Assembly: GCA_902576905.1 (NCBI GenBank)
Contig: CACGWW010000012.1
Location: 1-47,385 of the forward strand
Direction: 5' to 3'
Length of the DNA: 47,385 bases
From: an uncultured Alphaproteobacteria bacterium
Lineage (GTDB): Bacteria; Pseudomonadota; Alphaproteobacteria; Rhodobacterales; Rhodobacteraceae
Below, in pieces: positions 1 to 9,162 of this stretch; position 1 is the first letter of the stretch; each line of letters opens with the position of its first letter. A program made the translations under genes and the position numbers. The notes beneath the pieces were generated by a model. That model did not search any database. It was not told where the DNA came from and saw only the letters and a program-made list of their open reading frames with translations.

Positions 1-1110
1 TTATTTTTACTAACTATTTCATGTGCTTATGGAGATAAAGTTAAGGTCGGAATGATCACTACTTTATCAGGAGGAGGATCTGGACTAGGAATTGATATTC
101 GAGATGGATTTGCCCTCGCTGTTAAAGATGAGCCAAATATAGAGATAATTTCTGGTGATGACCAAAGGAAACCGGATATAGCCGTTCAACTTGCGGATAA
201 AATGATACAATCGGACAAAGTTGACATAATTACTGGTATCGTTTGGTCGAACTTGGCTATGGCCGTTGTCCCTGCAGTTGTAAATCAAGAAAAGTTTTAT
301 CTTTCACCAAACGCAGGACCGTCGTTACTAGCTGGAAAGAAATGTCACAAGAATTATTTTAATATAGCTTGGCAAAATGATAATCTCCATGAAGCGGCAG
401 GAGGGTATGCTAGTTCGGCTGGTTTTAAAAATAGTTTCATAATTGCTCCTAACTATCCAGCGGGAAAAGATGCGCTCACAGGATACAAACGTTATTTTAA
501 GGGTTCTATTGAGAATGAGGTGTATACAAAGCTTGGTCAAACTGACTATGCCGCGGAAATAGCAAAAATAAGAGCGTCGAACGCAGATAGCGTCTATTTC
601 TTCCTTCCTGGAGGAATGGGAATAGCCTTCATCAAACAGTTTTCCCAGGCACAAGTAGATTTGCCACTGGTTGGACCAGCATTTTCATTTGATCAAGGTA
701 TTCTAAAAGCTGTTGGAAACGCAGCTCTAGGAGTAAAAAATACATCCCAATGGTCAAAAGATATAGAAAATGCGGAAAATAAAAAGTTTGTGGAAGACTT
801 TCAATCAGCTTATGGGCGTTTGCCGTCTTTATATGCCTCTCAGGGCTATGATACTGGCAGAATTATAGTTTCAGCAATGGCAAATGCGAGCATCAAAGAT
901 ATGGATGCTTTTAGAGAAGCACTTAAAAATGCTCCATCTCAGGGTTTTAAGTCGACAAGGGGAAAATTCTCCTTTTCTTCCAACCACCATCCCATACAAG
1001 ACATATATGTTAGAGAAGTCGTAGAGGAAAATGGTACTCTTACTAATAAATTGATTTCTTCTGGTCTAGTAGATCATTCAAATTTCTATGTAGACCAGTG
1101 TAAAATGTAA
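1..1110 (+). CDS. ABC transporter periplasmic binding protein, LivK type (5' truncated)
   Basis: Solute-binding protein of a branched-chain amino acid (HAAT-type) ABC importer; it would capture the substrate in the periplasm and deliver it to the LivHM permease encoded just downstream. The frame is open from base 1 and starts inside a hydrophobic stretch (LFLLTISCAYG) that looks like the end of a Sec signal peptide, so the true start lies off the left edge; 369 residues are visible. The mature protein opens with KVKVGMITTLSGGGSGLG, the usual first strand and loop of the Peripla_BP_6 fold, and ends with a Cys near the C-terminus. Substrate cannot be read from sequence: HAAT binding proteins take branched-chain amino acids, but also amides, urea or aromatics. 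It is the first visible gene of a five-gene liv operon. Confidence 0.9.
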   Translation, partial: LFLLTISCAYGDKVKVGMITTLSGGGSGLGIDIRDGFALAVKDEPNIEIISGDDQRKPDIAVQLADKMIQSDKVDIITGIVWSNLAMAVVPAVVNQEKFYLSPNAGPSLLAGKKCHKNYFNIAWQNDNLHEAAGGYASSAGFKNSFIIAPNYPAGKDALTGYKRYFKGSIENEVYTKLGQTDYAAEIAKIRASNADSVYFFLPGGMGIAFIKQFSQAQVDLPLVGPAFSFDQGILKAVGNAALGVKNTSQWSKDIENAENKKFVEDFQSAYGRLPSLYASQGYDTGRIIVSAMANASIKDMDAFREALKNAPSQGFKSTRGKFSFSSNHHPIQDIYVREVVEENGTLTNKLISSGLVDHSNFYVDQCKM

Positions 1111-1154
1111 ATGATAAAGTATCGAGCTCCACAACAGCCTGGTTAATGTGAAAT

Positions 1155-2072
1155 ATGTCTTTGCAGCTCTTTATTGAGCAGTTATTAAACGGCATACAAT
1201 TTGGATTTATGCTGTTTTTAATGTCGGCAGGTTTGACATTGATTTTCGGAGTTATGGGCTTGATAAATTTGGCCCATGGATCTTTTTTCATGATAGGAGC
1301 CTTTAGCGCTTCTTTTGTTGCTGGTTTGACTGGGAATTTCTTGTTAGCCATTTTGGCTTCATTAATATTTCCAGCTCTTATTGGAATATTGGTCGAGTTC
1401 TCAATTATTAGAAAGCTTTATGAGCGTGACCATCTTGACCAGGTTTTAGCAACATTTGCACTCATTTTGATATTTTCGGAGGCAACAAGGTACATTTTTG
1501 GCGCATTTCCACTTTTTTTGGATATTCCAAATATACTTCAAGGAAATATTCTATTACCTGGTGAAATAGTATACTCCAAGTACAGGTTGATAATAATAAT
1601 TATAGGTCTTTTTATAGCCATAGGCCTATATTTTTTAATAAATAGAACCTTATTAGGAATTCAAATTAAAGCCGGTCAGAACGATAGACAGATGATAAGA
1701 GTTCTAGGAATAAATATATCAAGACTTTATACAATAGTATTTGCAATGGGAGCGGCACTAGCAGGATTGGCTGGAGCATTAATTGGTGCCATCCAATCAG
1801 TTGAAGTTGGTATGGGAGAACCTGTATTGATATTGGCTTTTGTTGTAATAGTAATAGGTGGAATCGGTTCAATTAAAGGTGCATTGATTGGAGCACTTTT
1901 AATAGGAGTTCTTGACACTATGGCTCGACTGTTTCTCCCAATATTTTTTGAACTTATTATGGAGACCTCCCAAGCCTTATCTCTAGGCTCGTCACTGGCT
2001 TCTATGAGTGCATATCTCTTAATGGCATTAGTGTTAATATTTAGACCCACTGGTCTTTTTGGAAAAAAATAA
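1155..2072 (+). CDS. livH: Branched-chain amino acid ABC transporter permease LivH
   Basis: Inner-membrane permease, 305 residues, forming the channel with LivM. The N-terminal region has the LivH hallmark GLINLAHGSFFMIGAF (about residues 35-50), and the cytoplasmic coupling loop region VLGINISRLYTIVFAMG (about 182-198) is followed by the Ala/Gly-rich AALAGLAGAL helix. Roughly eight hydrophobic segments are apparent. The gene starts 44 bases after the binding protein stop and its TAA overlaps the livM ATG by one base (TAATG), so the two permeases are probably translationally coupled. The family assignment is secure, the substrate is not. Confidence 0.93.
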   Translation: MSLQLFIEQLLNGIQFGFMLFLMSAGLTLIFGVMGLINLAHGSFFMIGAFSASFVAGLTGNFLLAILASLIFPALIGILVEFSIIRKLYERDHLDQVLATFALILIFSEATRYIFGAFPLFLDIPNILQGNILLPGEIVYSKYRLIIIIIGLFIAIGLYFLINRTLLGIQIKAGQNDRQMIRVLGINISRLYTIVFAMGAALAGLAGALIGAIQSVEVGMGEPVLILAFVVIVIGGIGSIKGALIGALLIGVLDTMARLFLPIFFELIMETSQALSLGSSLASMSAYLLMALVLIFRPTGLFGKK

Positions 2073-3040
2073 TGCTCACAGAAAAAAAGTTCAATCTAAT
2101 TATAGTCCTTGGTATCTTCGCTTTTTCCTTGATTGGTTACGTAATAAATGAACCTTACTTCATTACTCTTGCAACAAAAATTGTTATTTTGGGGATCGCT
2201 GGCTGTGCTTTAAATTTAATATTAGGATTTGGAGGCATGGTGTCTTTTGGTCATGCAATGTTTTTCGGTGTAGGGAGTTACGTGGCTGCGATAAGTGCTT
2301 TTCATAGCATGAACGGTGAGACCATCAATTTAATATTTTTTGATTTTAATGGTAGTAGTCAAATGCTCTTCAATTGGTTTCTCGCTGTTATTTTTTCAAT
2401 GTTTTTTGCCCTCGTTGTTGGGAGTATTTCTATAAGAACAAGCGGTGTATATTTCATAATGATTACTTTAGCCTTTGCGCAAATGACTTACTATTTTTCA
2501 GTAGGCTGGACAAAATATGGTGGTGAAGATGGTTTGTCTACATATGTAAGGAATGATCTATTTTCAATAAACACAATGCTTCCGTTAAACTTTTTTATTA
2601 TTTGCTTCGCTTGCTTATGTGTTGTTGGGTTTATTTTGAATTGGGTTATAAATTCGAATTTTGGAAATTTTTTAAAAGGCTGTAAAGAAAATGAAGAAAA
2701 AATGATATCGTTAGGTCTTAATCCATATACGCTTAAATTAACAGCTTTTGTGATATCTGGAGCGATAACAGGTTTAGCAGGCGCATTGTATGTAGATCTT
2801 AATAGGTTCGTTAGTCCAACATCTTTAAGTTGGCAAACTTCTGGAGAATTAATTGTTTTGGTTATACTTGGAGGAAGTGCCAGGCTATTTGGGCCATTGC
2901 TAGGAGCTATAGTGTTTATATTGTTAGAGCAATTCCTTGGTGAGGTAACAGAAAATTGGCAATTTTGGCTCGGCGTAATTTTAGTATTAATAGTTCTTTA
3001 TTTTCCGAAGGGTGTTTCAGGTTTATTTATAAAAGATTAG
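2072..3040 (+). CDS. livM: Branched-chain amino acid ABC transporter permease LivM
   Basis: Second permease subunit, 322 residues, strongly hydrophobic. It carries the LivM-type signature LILGFGGMVSFGHAMFFG near residue 50 and the cytoplasmic coupling segment ENEEKMISLGLNPYTLKL around residues 207-225, followed by ISGAITGLAGALY. The start overlaps the livH stop by one base; livG starts 4 bases after its stop. It should pair with LivH to form the transmembrane pore served by the LivG and LivF ATPases. Length and motif order fit the family. Confidence 0.93.
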   Translation: MLTEKKFNLIIVLGIFAFSLIGYVINEPYFITLATKIVILGIAGCALNLILGFGGMVSFGHAMFFGVGSYVAAISAFHSMNGETINLIFFDFNGSSQMLFNWFLAVIFSMFFALVVGSISIRTSGVYFIMITLAFAQMTYYFSVGWTKYGGEDGLSTYVRNDLFSINTMLPLNFFIICFACLCVVGFILNWVINSNFGNFLKGCKENEEKMISLGLNPYTLKLTAFVISGAITGLAGALYVDLNRFVSPTSLSWQTSGELIVLVILGGSARLFGPLLGAIVFILLEQFLGEVTENWQFWLGVILVLIVLYFPKGVSGLFIKD

Positions 3041-3044
3041 GTCA

Positions 3045-3800
3045 ATGGCCGAAAAAAAAGAAATTTTAAAGCTATCTGGTATCAACAAGTGTTTTGGCAA
3101 CGTAGTTGTTGCAAAAGATATAAGTCTGACGGTGATATCAAATCAATTACATGCTCTTATTGGTCCCAATGGAGCAGGGAAAACTACATTAATTAAAATG
3201 ATATCTGGAGAGCTAAAACCAGACCAAGGCGTGGTAATGCTTCTAAATAGAAGGGTCAATCACTTAAGTGAAATTGCAAGAGTTCACCGTGGATGTATTA
3301 GAAGCTTCCAAGTATCGTCAATTATTGGGTCTATGACCGTATTTGAAAATATTTTATTAGCGGTGAAACAAAAAAGAAGCATTCTCAAAATGCTGTTTAG
3401 AAAATTTCAAAGTAACTCATCAGAATCTAGTTTTGTTTATCAAATACTAAATCAATTATCTTTAGAAACCCTAGGAACAAAGGTCGCGTCGACGCTAAGT
3501 CATGGAGATAAAAGAAAACTAGAGTTAGCAATGGCACTTGCGATGGATCCAAAAATATTATTATTAGATGAACCTTTTGCAGGTCTTGATCAGGCAGAGA
3601 GTTCTAAGCTAATTGAATTGCTTAAAAGCATAAAAAAAATTATGCCGATATTTCTTATAGAACATGATATGCAAGCAGTTTTTGCATTAGCAGATAAAAT
3701 CTCTGTGCTAAACGAAGGAGAAATTATTGAAAGTGGCAGTGTAGAAAAGATTAGGAGGAGTAAGTTAGTGCAAAATGCTTATTTAGGTGGAGATTTATGA
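3045..3800 (+). CDS. livG: Branched-chain amino acid ABC transporter ATPase LivG
   Basis: Cytoplasmic ABC ATPase of 251 residues that powers the importer together with LivF. Walker A is GPNGAGKTT (residues 40-48, Lys46), the signature loop reads LSHGDKRKLE (151-160), Walker B is ILLLDE with catalytic Glu176, and the H-loop His is H207 in FLIEHDM. The signature LSHGD replaces the classical LSGGQ, as is common in LivG proteins. Its 3' end overlaps the livF start by 4 bases (ATGA), which indicates translational coupling. Confidence 0.94.
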   Translation: MAEKKEILKLSGINKCFGNVVVAKDISLTVISNQLHALIGPNGAGKTTLIKMISGELKPDQGVVMLLNRRVNHLSEIARVHRGCIRSFQVSSIIGSMTVFENILLAVKQKRSILKMLFRKFQSNSSESSFVYQILNQLSLETLGTKVASTLSHGDKRKLELAMALAMDPKILLLDEPFAGLDQAESSKLIELLKSIKKIMPIFLIEHDMQAVFALADKISVLNEGEIIESGSVEKIRRSKLVQNAYLGGDL

Positions 3801-4483
3801 GTTTACTTGAAACAAAAAATCTTAGCGCTTTTTACAGTGGAAGCATTGCTCTTTCTGAAGTGGATTTTCTAGTTAATGAGGGATCCGTTATTGCCTTGAT
3901 GGGAAGAAATGGTATGGGGAAGACCACACTTATTCATTGCGTGTGTGGTATTATAAGTGAAAAAAGCGGATTGATAAAATTCAATTCAGTCGACATACAT
4001 GATTTGATTGATTTTCAAATAGCGAAACTCGGTATTGGTCTTGTGCCAGAAGGAAGAAGAATATTTTCAAACCTTACTGTTCATGAAAATTTGTTGGTAA
4101 GCGCCAAAGAGGGGGAATGGGATCAAAAAAAAATTTATGATCTGTTCCCAAGACTGCTTGATAGAAAGTATCAATTAGGTGGTTCATTGTCTGGAGGCGA
4201 GCAGCAAATGTTATCAATTGGGCGGGCACTAATGACAAACCCAAAATTATTGATTTTAGATGAGGCAACTGAGGGGCTTTCCCCTTTGATACAAAAAGAG
4301 ATTTGGAATGTGCTGGCAACTTTAAAGAAGTCGGGCTTATCCATTATTATAGTAGATAAATCCTTAGAGAAACTTTCTACATTAGCGGACCATTTTTACT
4401 TTTTAGTGAAGGGTAAAATAGCGTGGAACGGCAAATACAATCAGCTAGATGACAAGCTAATAAAGAGCTATTTGTTAATTTAA
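3797..4483 (+). CDS. livF: Branched-chain amino acid ABC transporter ATPase LivF
   Basis: Second ATPase of the importer, 228 residues. Walker A GRNGMGKTT (36-44, Lys42), the LivF-typical PEGRRIFSNLTVHENL segment (about 84-99), signature LSGGEQQ (131-137) and Walker B LLILDE (151-156) are all present. The H-loop position reads IIIVDKSLEK, so Lys188 stands where many ABC proteins have His; LivF proteins usually lack His here as well, so this is not evidence of inactivity. It is the last gene of the operon: the next gene is on the other strand and no clear terminator hairpin follows. Confidence 0.93.
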   Translation: MSLLETKNLSAFYSGSIALSEVDFLVNEGSVIALMGRNGMGKTTLIHCVCGIISEKSGLIKFNSVDIHDLIDFQIAKLGIGLVPEGRRIFSNLTVHENLLVSAKEGEWDQKKIYDLFPRLLDRKYQLGGSLSGGEQQMLSIGRALMTNPKLLILDEATEGLSPLIQKEIWNVLATLKKSGLSIIIVDKSLEKLSTLADHFYFLVKGKIAWNGKYNQLDDKLIKSYLLI

Positions 4484-4523
4484 TATATTGGTTATTATTC
4501 TTTAAAAACAACTACTTAAAATA

Positions 4524-5435
4524 CTAATGTAAAGGTTTAATGAAAGTCCCATTTCTTAGTTCGTTAAAAGCTTGTGCTAACTCCGCTTGCGTGTTCATCA
4601 CTATAGGGCCATGCCACGCTACGGGTTCTTGAATGGGTTTTCCTGATATTAATAAGAACCGAACTCCATCTTTTCCAGATATTAAAGAGACTGAGTCACC
4701 AGTGTCGAACCGAATTAATGTTCTGTTTCCTGATAAATCCCTAATATTCAACTCTTCACCTTTTAGTTCTTTTTCTATTCTAATACCTATAGGTTTAGAA
4801 GAATATTCAAAATCAGCACTTCCCTGAAAAACATAGGCAAAGCAATTTCTATATGCATCGATATTTATCTCTTTTTTAGTAAAAGGGGGAATATAAATAT
4901 CAAAGTATTGTGGTTCTGCTGCGATGCCGTCAACTGGTCCCTTAATGCCCTTATAATCACCAACAATTATTTTTATTTTTGAGCCATCATCATCCTCGAT
5001 TAATGGAATATCTGAGCCGCTGACGTCCTGATAACGAGGAGCCACCATTTTTTGAGAAGAGGGGAGGTTAGCCCAAAGCTGAAACCCATGCATTTGGCCG
5101 TTTTTGTTACCGAGCGGCATTTCCTGATGCAATATACCTGAACCGGCTGTCATCCACTGTACGTCTCCACCAATCAAGCTACCCCTATTTCCAAGACTGT
5201 CTTGGTGTTCCACAGTTCCATCAAGTACATATGTAATTGTTTCTATTCCTCTATGAGGATGCCATGGAAAACCAGCCTTAAATTTTTCAGGATCATCATT
5301 TCTGAAGTCGTCTAGCATAAGAAAAGGGTCACATTCATCTGGGTCACTAAATCCAAATGCTCTAAAGAGACTTACTCCTGCTCCTTCGGTGAATGGTTGC
5401 GCTAATTTTTTTTCCTTTATAGGTCTGAAAGACAT
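4524..5435 (-). CDS. Pirin family protein
   Basis: Cupin-fold, metal-binding protein of 303 residues. Characterised pirins act as quercetin 2,3-dioxygenases or redox-responsive regulators. The metal ligand set is complete: His59 and His61 in GFPWHPHRGIET, and His103 and Glu105 in SGILHQEMP. The C-terminal half has the second cupin domain. The start is supported by a good ribosome-binding site (AAGGA) about 8 bases before the ATG. It converges with the liv operon with 40 bases between stops. Physiological substrate is unknown. Confidence 0.9.
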   Translation of the reverse strand: MSFRPIKEKKLAQPFTEGAGVSLFRAFGFSDPDECDPFLMLDDFRNDDPEKFKAGFPWHPHRGIETITYVLDGTVEHQDSLGNRGSLIGGDVQWMTAGSGILHQEMPLGNKNGQMHGFQLWANLPSSQKMVAPRYQDVSGSDIPLIEDDDGSKIKIIVGDYKGIKGPVDGIAAEPQYFDIYIPPFTKKEINIDAYRNCFAYVFQGSADFEYSSKPIGIRIEKELKGEELNIRDLSGNRTLIRFDTGDSVSLISGKDGVRFLLISGKPIQEPVAWHGPIVMNTQAELAQAFNELRNGTFIKPLH

Positions 5436-5598
5436 GGTGTGTTCCTTAAAAATCGCAAATCTGCTCTATTGTAAGTTGTATAATATAACTGAACTACTTT
5501 GAATTATGATATAGTGCTTATATCTCGTAATTCCAAGAGCTTTCATAATGGTGTTTGTATAAAATTAATCTTGTTCCTGGAGTGCTTTTAAATAACCA

Positions 5599-6531
5599 TT
5601 ACAGGTTATTTAATACAATTCCTATAAACAGGGTTAAAATAAAAAAAGAAATAACAGTGGTAACAAAAATTGCCTTAACTATTTCGCTTGGATTTACATT
5701 ATAAGCTGCACATAGGGCTAAAGAAAATGCCCCGCATGGGCCCAGTGATACTAAAAATGTTCCTAAAAAATTGTTTGGATAATTAAATTGGTAGAAAAAA
5801 CCGGTTATTATTAGTAATGCTAAAGGCGCAAAAAGTAACTTTAGAAAAGAAATAGTAGCGGTGAGGCTTGTTAATACTCTGTTTAAATAATGCGATAAAA
5901 TTATCCCCATTGATATCAAACCTATCGGCATTGTAGTCTGGGCAAGCTTAGATGTAATAGTTTCAGCAATACTATCATTTAAATTTATTCCCGAAGACTT
6001 TACAATAACAGACACCAGTACTGCTATTACCAGAGGGTTTTTTAATAAATCTTGAGAATATTTTCGTAAATCAATTTTGATTTTACTTACATATTCAAGG
6101 CCAAGCGTCACAATAGATATAAGTATTACAGAGTCCATTACGATTATGCTAGAAACATGGAGTGATATACTGTCATCAAAAAAAATCTGTGAAAGAGGTA
6201 ATATAATCAACACATGATTTGATAGGGCAACAGAGAGACCCCAAATGATTGCTTCAGTTTTGGTTCTAAGAAAAAATTTATGTGTTATGTAAAAAGCTAG
6301 TAAACCAGCTATCGTTTGCATTACAAAATACGATGCTAAAAGACCAAAGTTTATATTCTCCTGATTGCTTTTAGTAACTGCCTCAAAGATTACGCAAGGA
6401 ATGGCAACATAAAAAATAAATAGGTTAAATGTTCGAGCATTTTCAAGACCGAAAATCTTGAATACACCGAAAAACATACCCAGTAGAATTAAAAGAGGAA
6501 AGGGAGCAAGTCCTGAAAGAGAATTGATCAT
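5599..6531 (-). CDS. AEC family permease (auxin efflux carrier-like)
   Basis: Integral membrane protein of 310 residues with about ten hydrophobic segments spread over its length, matching the AEC (Mem_trans) family, whose bacterial members transport malate, malonate or other organic acids. Recognisable pieces are the N-terminal helix ending in GMFFGVFKIFG and IFYVAIPCVIFEAV, and the C-terminal half with QTTMPIGLISMGIIL. The upstream gene on this strand begins 61 bases away, so it may be co-transcribed. Substrate and transport direction cannot be deduced. Confidence 0.85.
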   Translation of the reverse strand: MINSLSGLAPFPLLILLGMFFGVFKIFGLENARTFNLFIFYVAIPCVIFEAVTKSNQENINFGLLASYFVMQTIAGLLAFYITHKFFLRTKTEAIIWGLSVALSNHVLIILPLSQIFFDDSISLHVSSIIVMDSVILISIVTLGLEYVSKIKIDLRKYSQDLLKNPLVIAVLVSVIVKSSGINLNDSIAETITSKLAQTTMPIGLISMGIILSHYLNRVLTSLTATISFLKLLFAPLALLIITGFFYQFNYPNNFLGTFLVSLGPCGAFSLALCAAYNVNPSEIVKAIFVTTVISFFILTLFIGIVLNNL

Positions 6532-6592
6532 TATTATTTATAGAAAAACAGAAGTTATGGTATTTTTTGGTAAATTTGGCAGTGTCAATTTT

Positions 6593-6886
6593 TTATAATT
6601 TTTCGGAAGTCCCATCTTCTTTAACTTTATTACCCTTACCATCTGTTTTTATATGTCCTTCTTGAATTGAGAAATCACTCCACTGTTGCTGATTTTGTTT
6701 AAAATTTACTTCTTTCCCGTACTTATGTAACAGATTTAAAAAATGCGTGTCTTCTCTCCATTCAGAAGAAAAAAGAGATTCTTCAAAATTCTCTGTTGAA
6801 CCAAAATCAGCCTCAATTTTAGTTTCATCCAGTTCATAGTGCCTTACGTCTTGAACTTGATAGCTTTCAATCAATGAAATTTTCAT
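6593..6886 (-). CDS. Hypothetical protein, 97 aa
   Basis: Small, highly charged soluble protein with no membrane segment, signal peptide or Cys pair. It opens MKISLIESYQVQDVRHYELD and ends in a Lys/Gly/Asp-rich tail (HIKTDGKGNKVKEDGTSEKL). I do not recognise a family. It lies between a GST gene (32 bases upstream on the same strand) and the AEC permease, so it is likely part of one transcript, but that does not tell its role. Coding status is supported by its position in an otherwise empty gap and by natural amino-acid composition. Confidence 0.6.
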   Translation of the reverse strand: MKISLIESYQVQDVRHYELDETKIEADFGSTENFEESLFSSEWREDTHFLNLLHKYGKEVNFKQNQQQWSDFSIQEGHIKTDGKGNKVKEDGTSEKL

Positions 6887-6918
6887 GACATCTATATTAT
6901 GCTTTAGTTTTTTCTTTA

Positions 6919-7644
6919 CTAGATTGGACAGTCAGAAAATTTACTTCCCACAGTTTCCTTAACTTTTTCAATTTTTTCAACTGCATTACATACTTCCAAA
7001 ATTTTAGGATATGATTGAAAAGGATTATCTCCACAAACTTCCCTAAGTATCCCAAAGCCTCCTGTTTTTTGCGTTGTCCGAACGCAAGTATACAAAAATA
7101 TATCTGCGTATGAACAGTCTCCTCCTGTGAGAAATGGTCCTGAAGACGATTTCTTTAGGTCTTGCTCAAGTCTTTCTGCTCTTTTGCCATGAAGTTCAGT
7201 TAAGTTTTTGATTCCTGTTTCTTTACCTCCTTCGGCAAGAGTATCAGTAAGCCTTAAATTTCGCCAAAACGGTTCATTATGCCCAGTTATGATGTCATGA
7301 AAAGGTGATAGTACAAAAGAATAATAATCTTGGCACCAAGCCCAGTAGTTTCCTATTATTGCCGCCTGATCAGGTGACTTTGGTGTCAATGGCCCTTCAT
7401 ATTTTGTAACTAAATACTGAACGATAGCCATAGAGTCATTAAGCTCTAGACCGTTGGAATGGTCCTTCATCCACGGCACTGTTCCAAAAGGTGCTTCACT
7501 GTCTTTATCGAAATCTTCACCCATAGGCTTTGACATTTTAAGGTTCACTTTAATGCCATGCATTGCGCATACAATATTAATTTGTTCTCCGCGACCCACT
7601 ATAGGTAAGTAAGCAATATCTATTTCTGGCATATTTTCCCCCAC
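6919..7644 (-). CDS. Glutathione S-transferase family protein
   Basis: Cytosolic GST-fold protein, 241 residues. The N-terminal thioredoxin-like half begins IDIAYLPIVGRGEQINIV, where Tyr12 sits in the YxxxxGRGE context of sigma-like GSTs and is the probable catalytic residue, and includes LNDSMAIVQYL (the Ser that normally contacts the glutathione gamma-glutamyl group). The helical C-terminal half contains GGDCSYADIFLY, matching the conserved GST N-capping box region. A second start four codons downstream (MPEIDIAY) is equally possible. Substrate unknown; conjugation or isomerisation are both seen in the family. Confidence 0.85.
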   Translation of the reverse strand: MGENMPEIDIAYLPIVGRGEQINIVCAMHGIKVNLKMSKPMGEDFDKDSEAPFGTVPWMKDHSNGLELNDSMAIVQYLVTKYEGPLTPKSPDQAAIIGNYWAWCQDYYSFVLSPFHDIITGHNEPFWRNLRLTDTLAEGGKETGIKNLTELHGKRAERLEQDLKKSSSGPFLTGGDCSYADIFLYTCVRTTQKTGGFGILREVCGDNPFQSYPKILEVCNAVEKIEKVKETVGSKFSDCPI

Positions 7645-7710
7645 GATTATTTAATATTTAATGATATTATAATTTAAAAGAAGTTCAAAATGAAAACTTG
7701 TGTATTTTTT

Positions 7711-9135
7711 TTAGGGAGTCATATCCTTGATTGGGGGTGACGCGGAAAGCGAAATAGGTAACACGTAGCCTTCTTTTTCAATTGTTTTATTATGCTCGCT
7801 CCAAGCATCATCAAGAATCGTTTTATTTAATATTAAATCAGAACCAGTAGCTGCCATTACCATTGCGGCGTGGGTCATTCCTTTAATGGCTATAGATGAT
7901 TTGCCTTGCGCTGTCATTTGCCATGAATGGAAAGGTGTACCAATAGCATAGTTTGCTCCCCACAGTGACACCGTGGGAACAACCCAGCTAACATCAGCTA
8001 CGTCTGTAGAACCCCCCATGTCGACTGGCTTCACATCACCTGCTACTACTGTTGCTGCCAAAACTTGCCCCTCAACTAGATCTATGCCAGCGTGAGAATA
8101 AGCACTTTCTATATCTTTTCTCGTTAATGTGTCTTGATACTTCTTCGCGTATAAATGCTCTTCTTTACTGAATTCTGGAACACCTAATTGGTCTAAGTTA
8201 CCTTGCATAATATTCCCAAGTGTTTCGTTATAAAGTAGATTAGAGACACCAGCTAATATCTTGGTCTTGACTTTTGTTTGAGTCATAAGAGCTGCACCTT
8301 TTGCTATTTCTTTTACTCTTTCAAGTAATTCCATCATTTTAGGTGTAGTTTCATCTCGTACAACATACCTGACTTTTGCTTTTGCTTGGACCACGTTAGG
8401 AGAAATGCCCCCACCATCAATCAGAGCGTAGTGAATGCGAGCTTTATCAGGCATATGTTCTCTCATATAGTTAACACCAACGTTCATTAACTCTATTGCA
8501 TCCAAAGCTGAGCGTCCAAGGTGAGGAGAAACAGCTGCATGGCTAGCCTTACCTTCAAACGTGAAGTCTACACGACAGTTTGCAAGGCTGGACCCTTTAA
8601 CAATCCCCGGTAAGCAACCTGGGTGCCACGTAATTGCCACGTCTACATCTTTAAATATTTTGTCACGAACCATAAATGTTTTTGCTGCACCGCCTTCTTC
8701 GGCCGGGCAGCCATAATATCTAACGACTCCAGGTAAATTTGAGTCTTTTAACCACTCCTTTAGAGCGACCGCCGCTTGCATGGATGCTGAGCCCAAAAGA
8801 TTATGACCGCAGCCATGCCCATTCTCACCTTTTTTGACTGGGTCTTGATGAAAGACATCTGCCTTTTGGCTAAGGCCCGCCAACGCATCGTACTCTCCCA
8901 GAAACGCAATTATTGGGCCATCAGTACCATATTCTCCTACGACAGCAGTTGGTATGTTAGCTATACCCTTTGTCACAGAGAAACCATGATATATTAACTC
9001 ATCAAAATGGGCACTCATAGAGTTTTGCTCAGAGTAGCATGTTTCAGGAGTTGACCAAACTTTGTCAGCTAGCTCTTGAAATCTTTTTTGATTTTTTGAT
9101 ACAAAGTCCCAAATGACGTGTTTATTGGTTTTCAT
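7711..9135 (-). CDS. M20 family amidohydrolase, AbgB-like
   Basis: Zinc-dependent peptidase/amidohydrolase of 474 residues, close in length and motif pattern to the AbgB subunit of p-aminobenzoyl-glutamate hydrolase. Metal and catalytic motifs are intact: FLGEYDALAG (79-87), NGHGCGHNLLG with HGCGHN at 107-112, CPAEEGG with Glu146-Glu147, and TWHPG with His171. A dimerisation (lid) domain follows before the C-terminal catalytic half. Family members cleave amide-linked amino acids such as p-aminobenzoyl-glutamate or N-acyl amino acids. No AbgA partner or AbgT transporter is nearby, so the actual substrate is open. Confidence 0.88.
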   Translation of the reverse strand: MKTNKHVIWDFVSKNQKRFQELADKVWSTPETCYSEQNSMSAHFDELIYHGFSVTKGIANIPTAVVGEYGTDGPIIAFLGEYDALAGLSQKADVFHQDPVKKGENGHGCGHNLLGSASMQAAVALKEWLKDSNLPGVVRYYGCPAEEGGAAKTFMVRDKIFKDVDVAITWHPGCLPGIVKGSSLANCRVDFTFEGKASHAAVSPHLGRSALDAIELMNVGVNYMREHMPDKARIHYALIDGGGISPNVVQAKAKVRYVVRDETTPKMMELLERVKEIAKGAALMTQTKVKTKILAGVSNLLYNETLGNIMQGNLDQLGVPEFSKEEHLYAKKYQDTLTRKDIESAYSHAGIDLVEGQVLAATVVAGDVKPVDMGGSTDVADVSWVVPTVSLWGANYAIGTPFHSWQMTAQGKSSIAIKGMTHAAMVMAATGSDLILNKTILDDAWSEHNKTIEKEGYVLPISLSASPPIKDMTP

Positions 9136-9162
9136 ATGAATTTGAACCTTTGAAGAATTAGT

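Noticed and set aside
1111-1146. Eleven-codon ATG frame between the binding protein and livH
   Set aside because: Too short, no ribosome-binding site, no family; probably chance.
4074-4319. Open frame on the minus strand inside livF
   Set aside because: Shadow of a strongly supported ATPase gene; the translation has no recognisable motif. The same reasoning excludes the other antisense frames across the window.
3797-4483. Missing H-loop His in LivF (Lys188)
   Set aside because: LivF proteins generally lack a His at this position, so it does not indicate loss of function.
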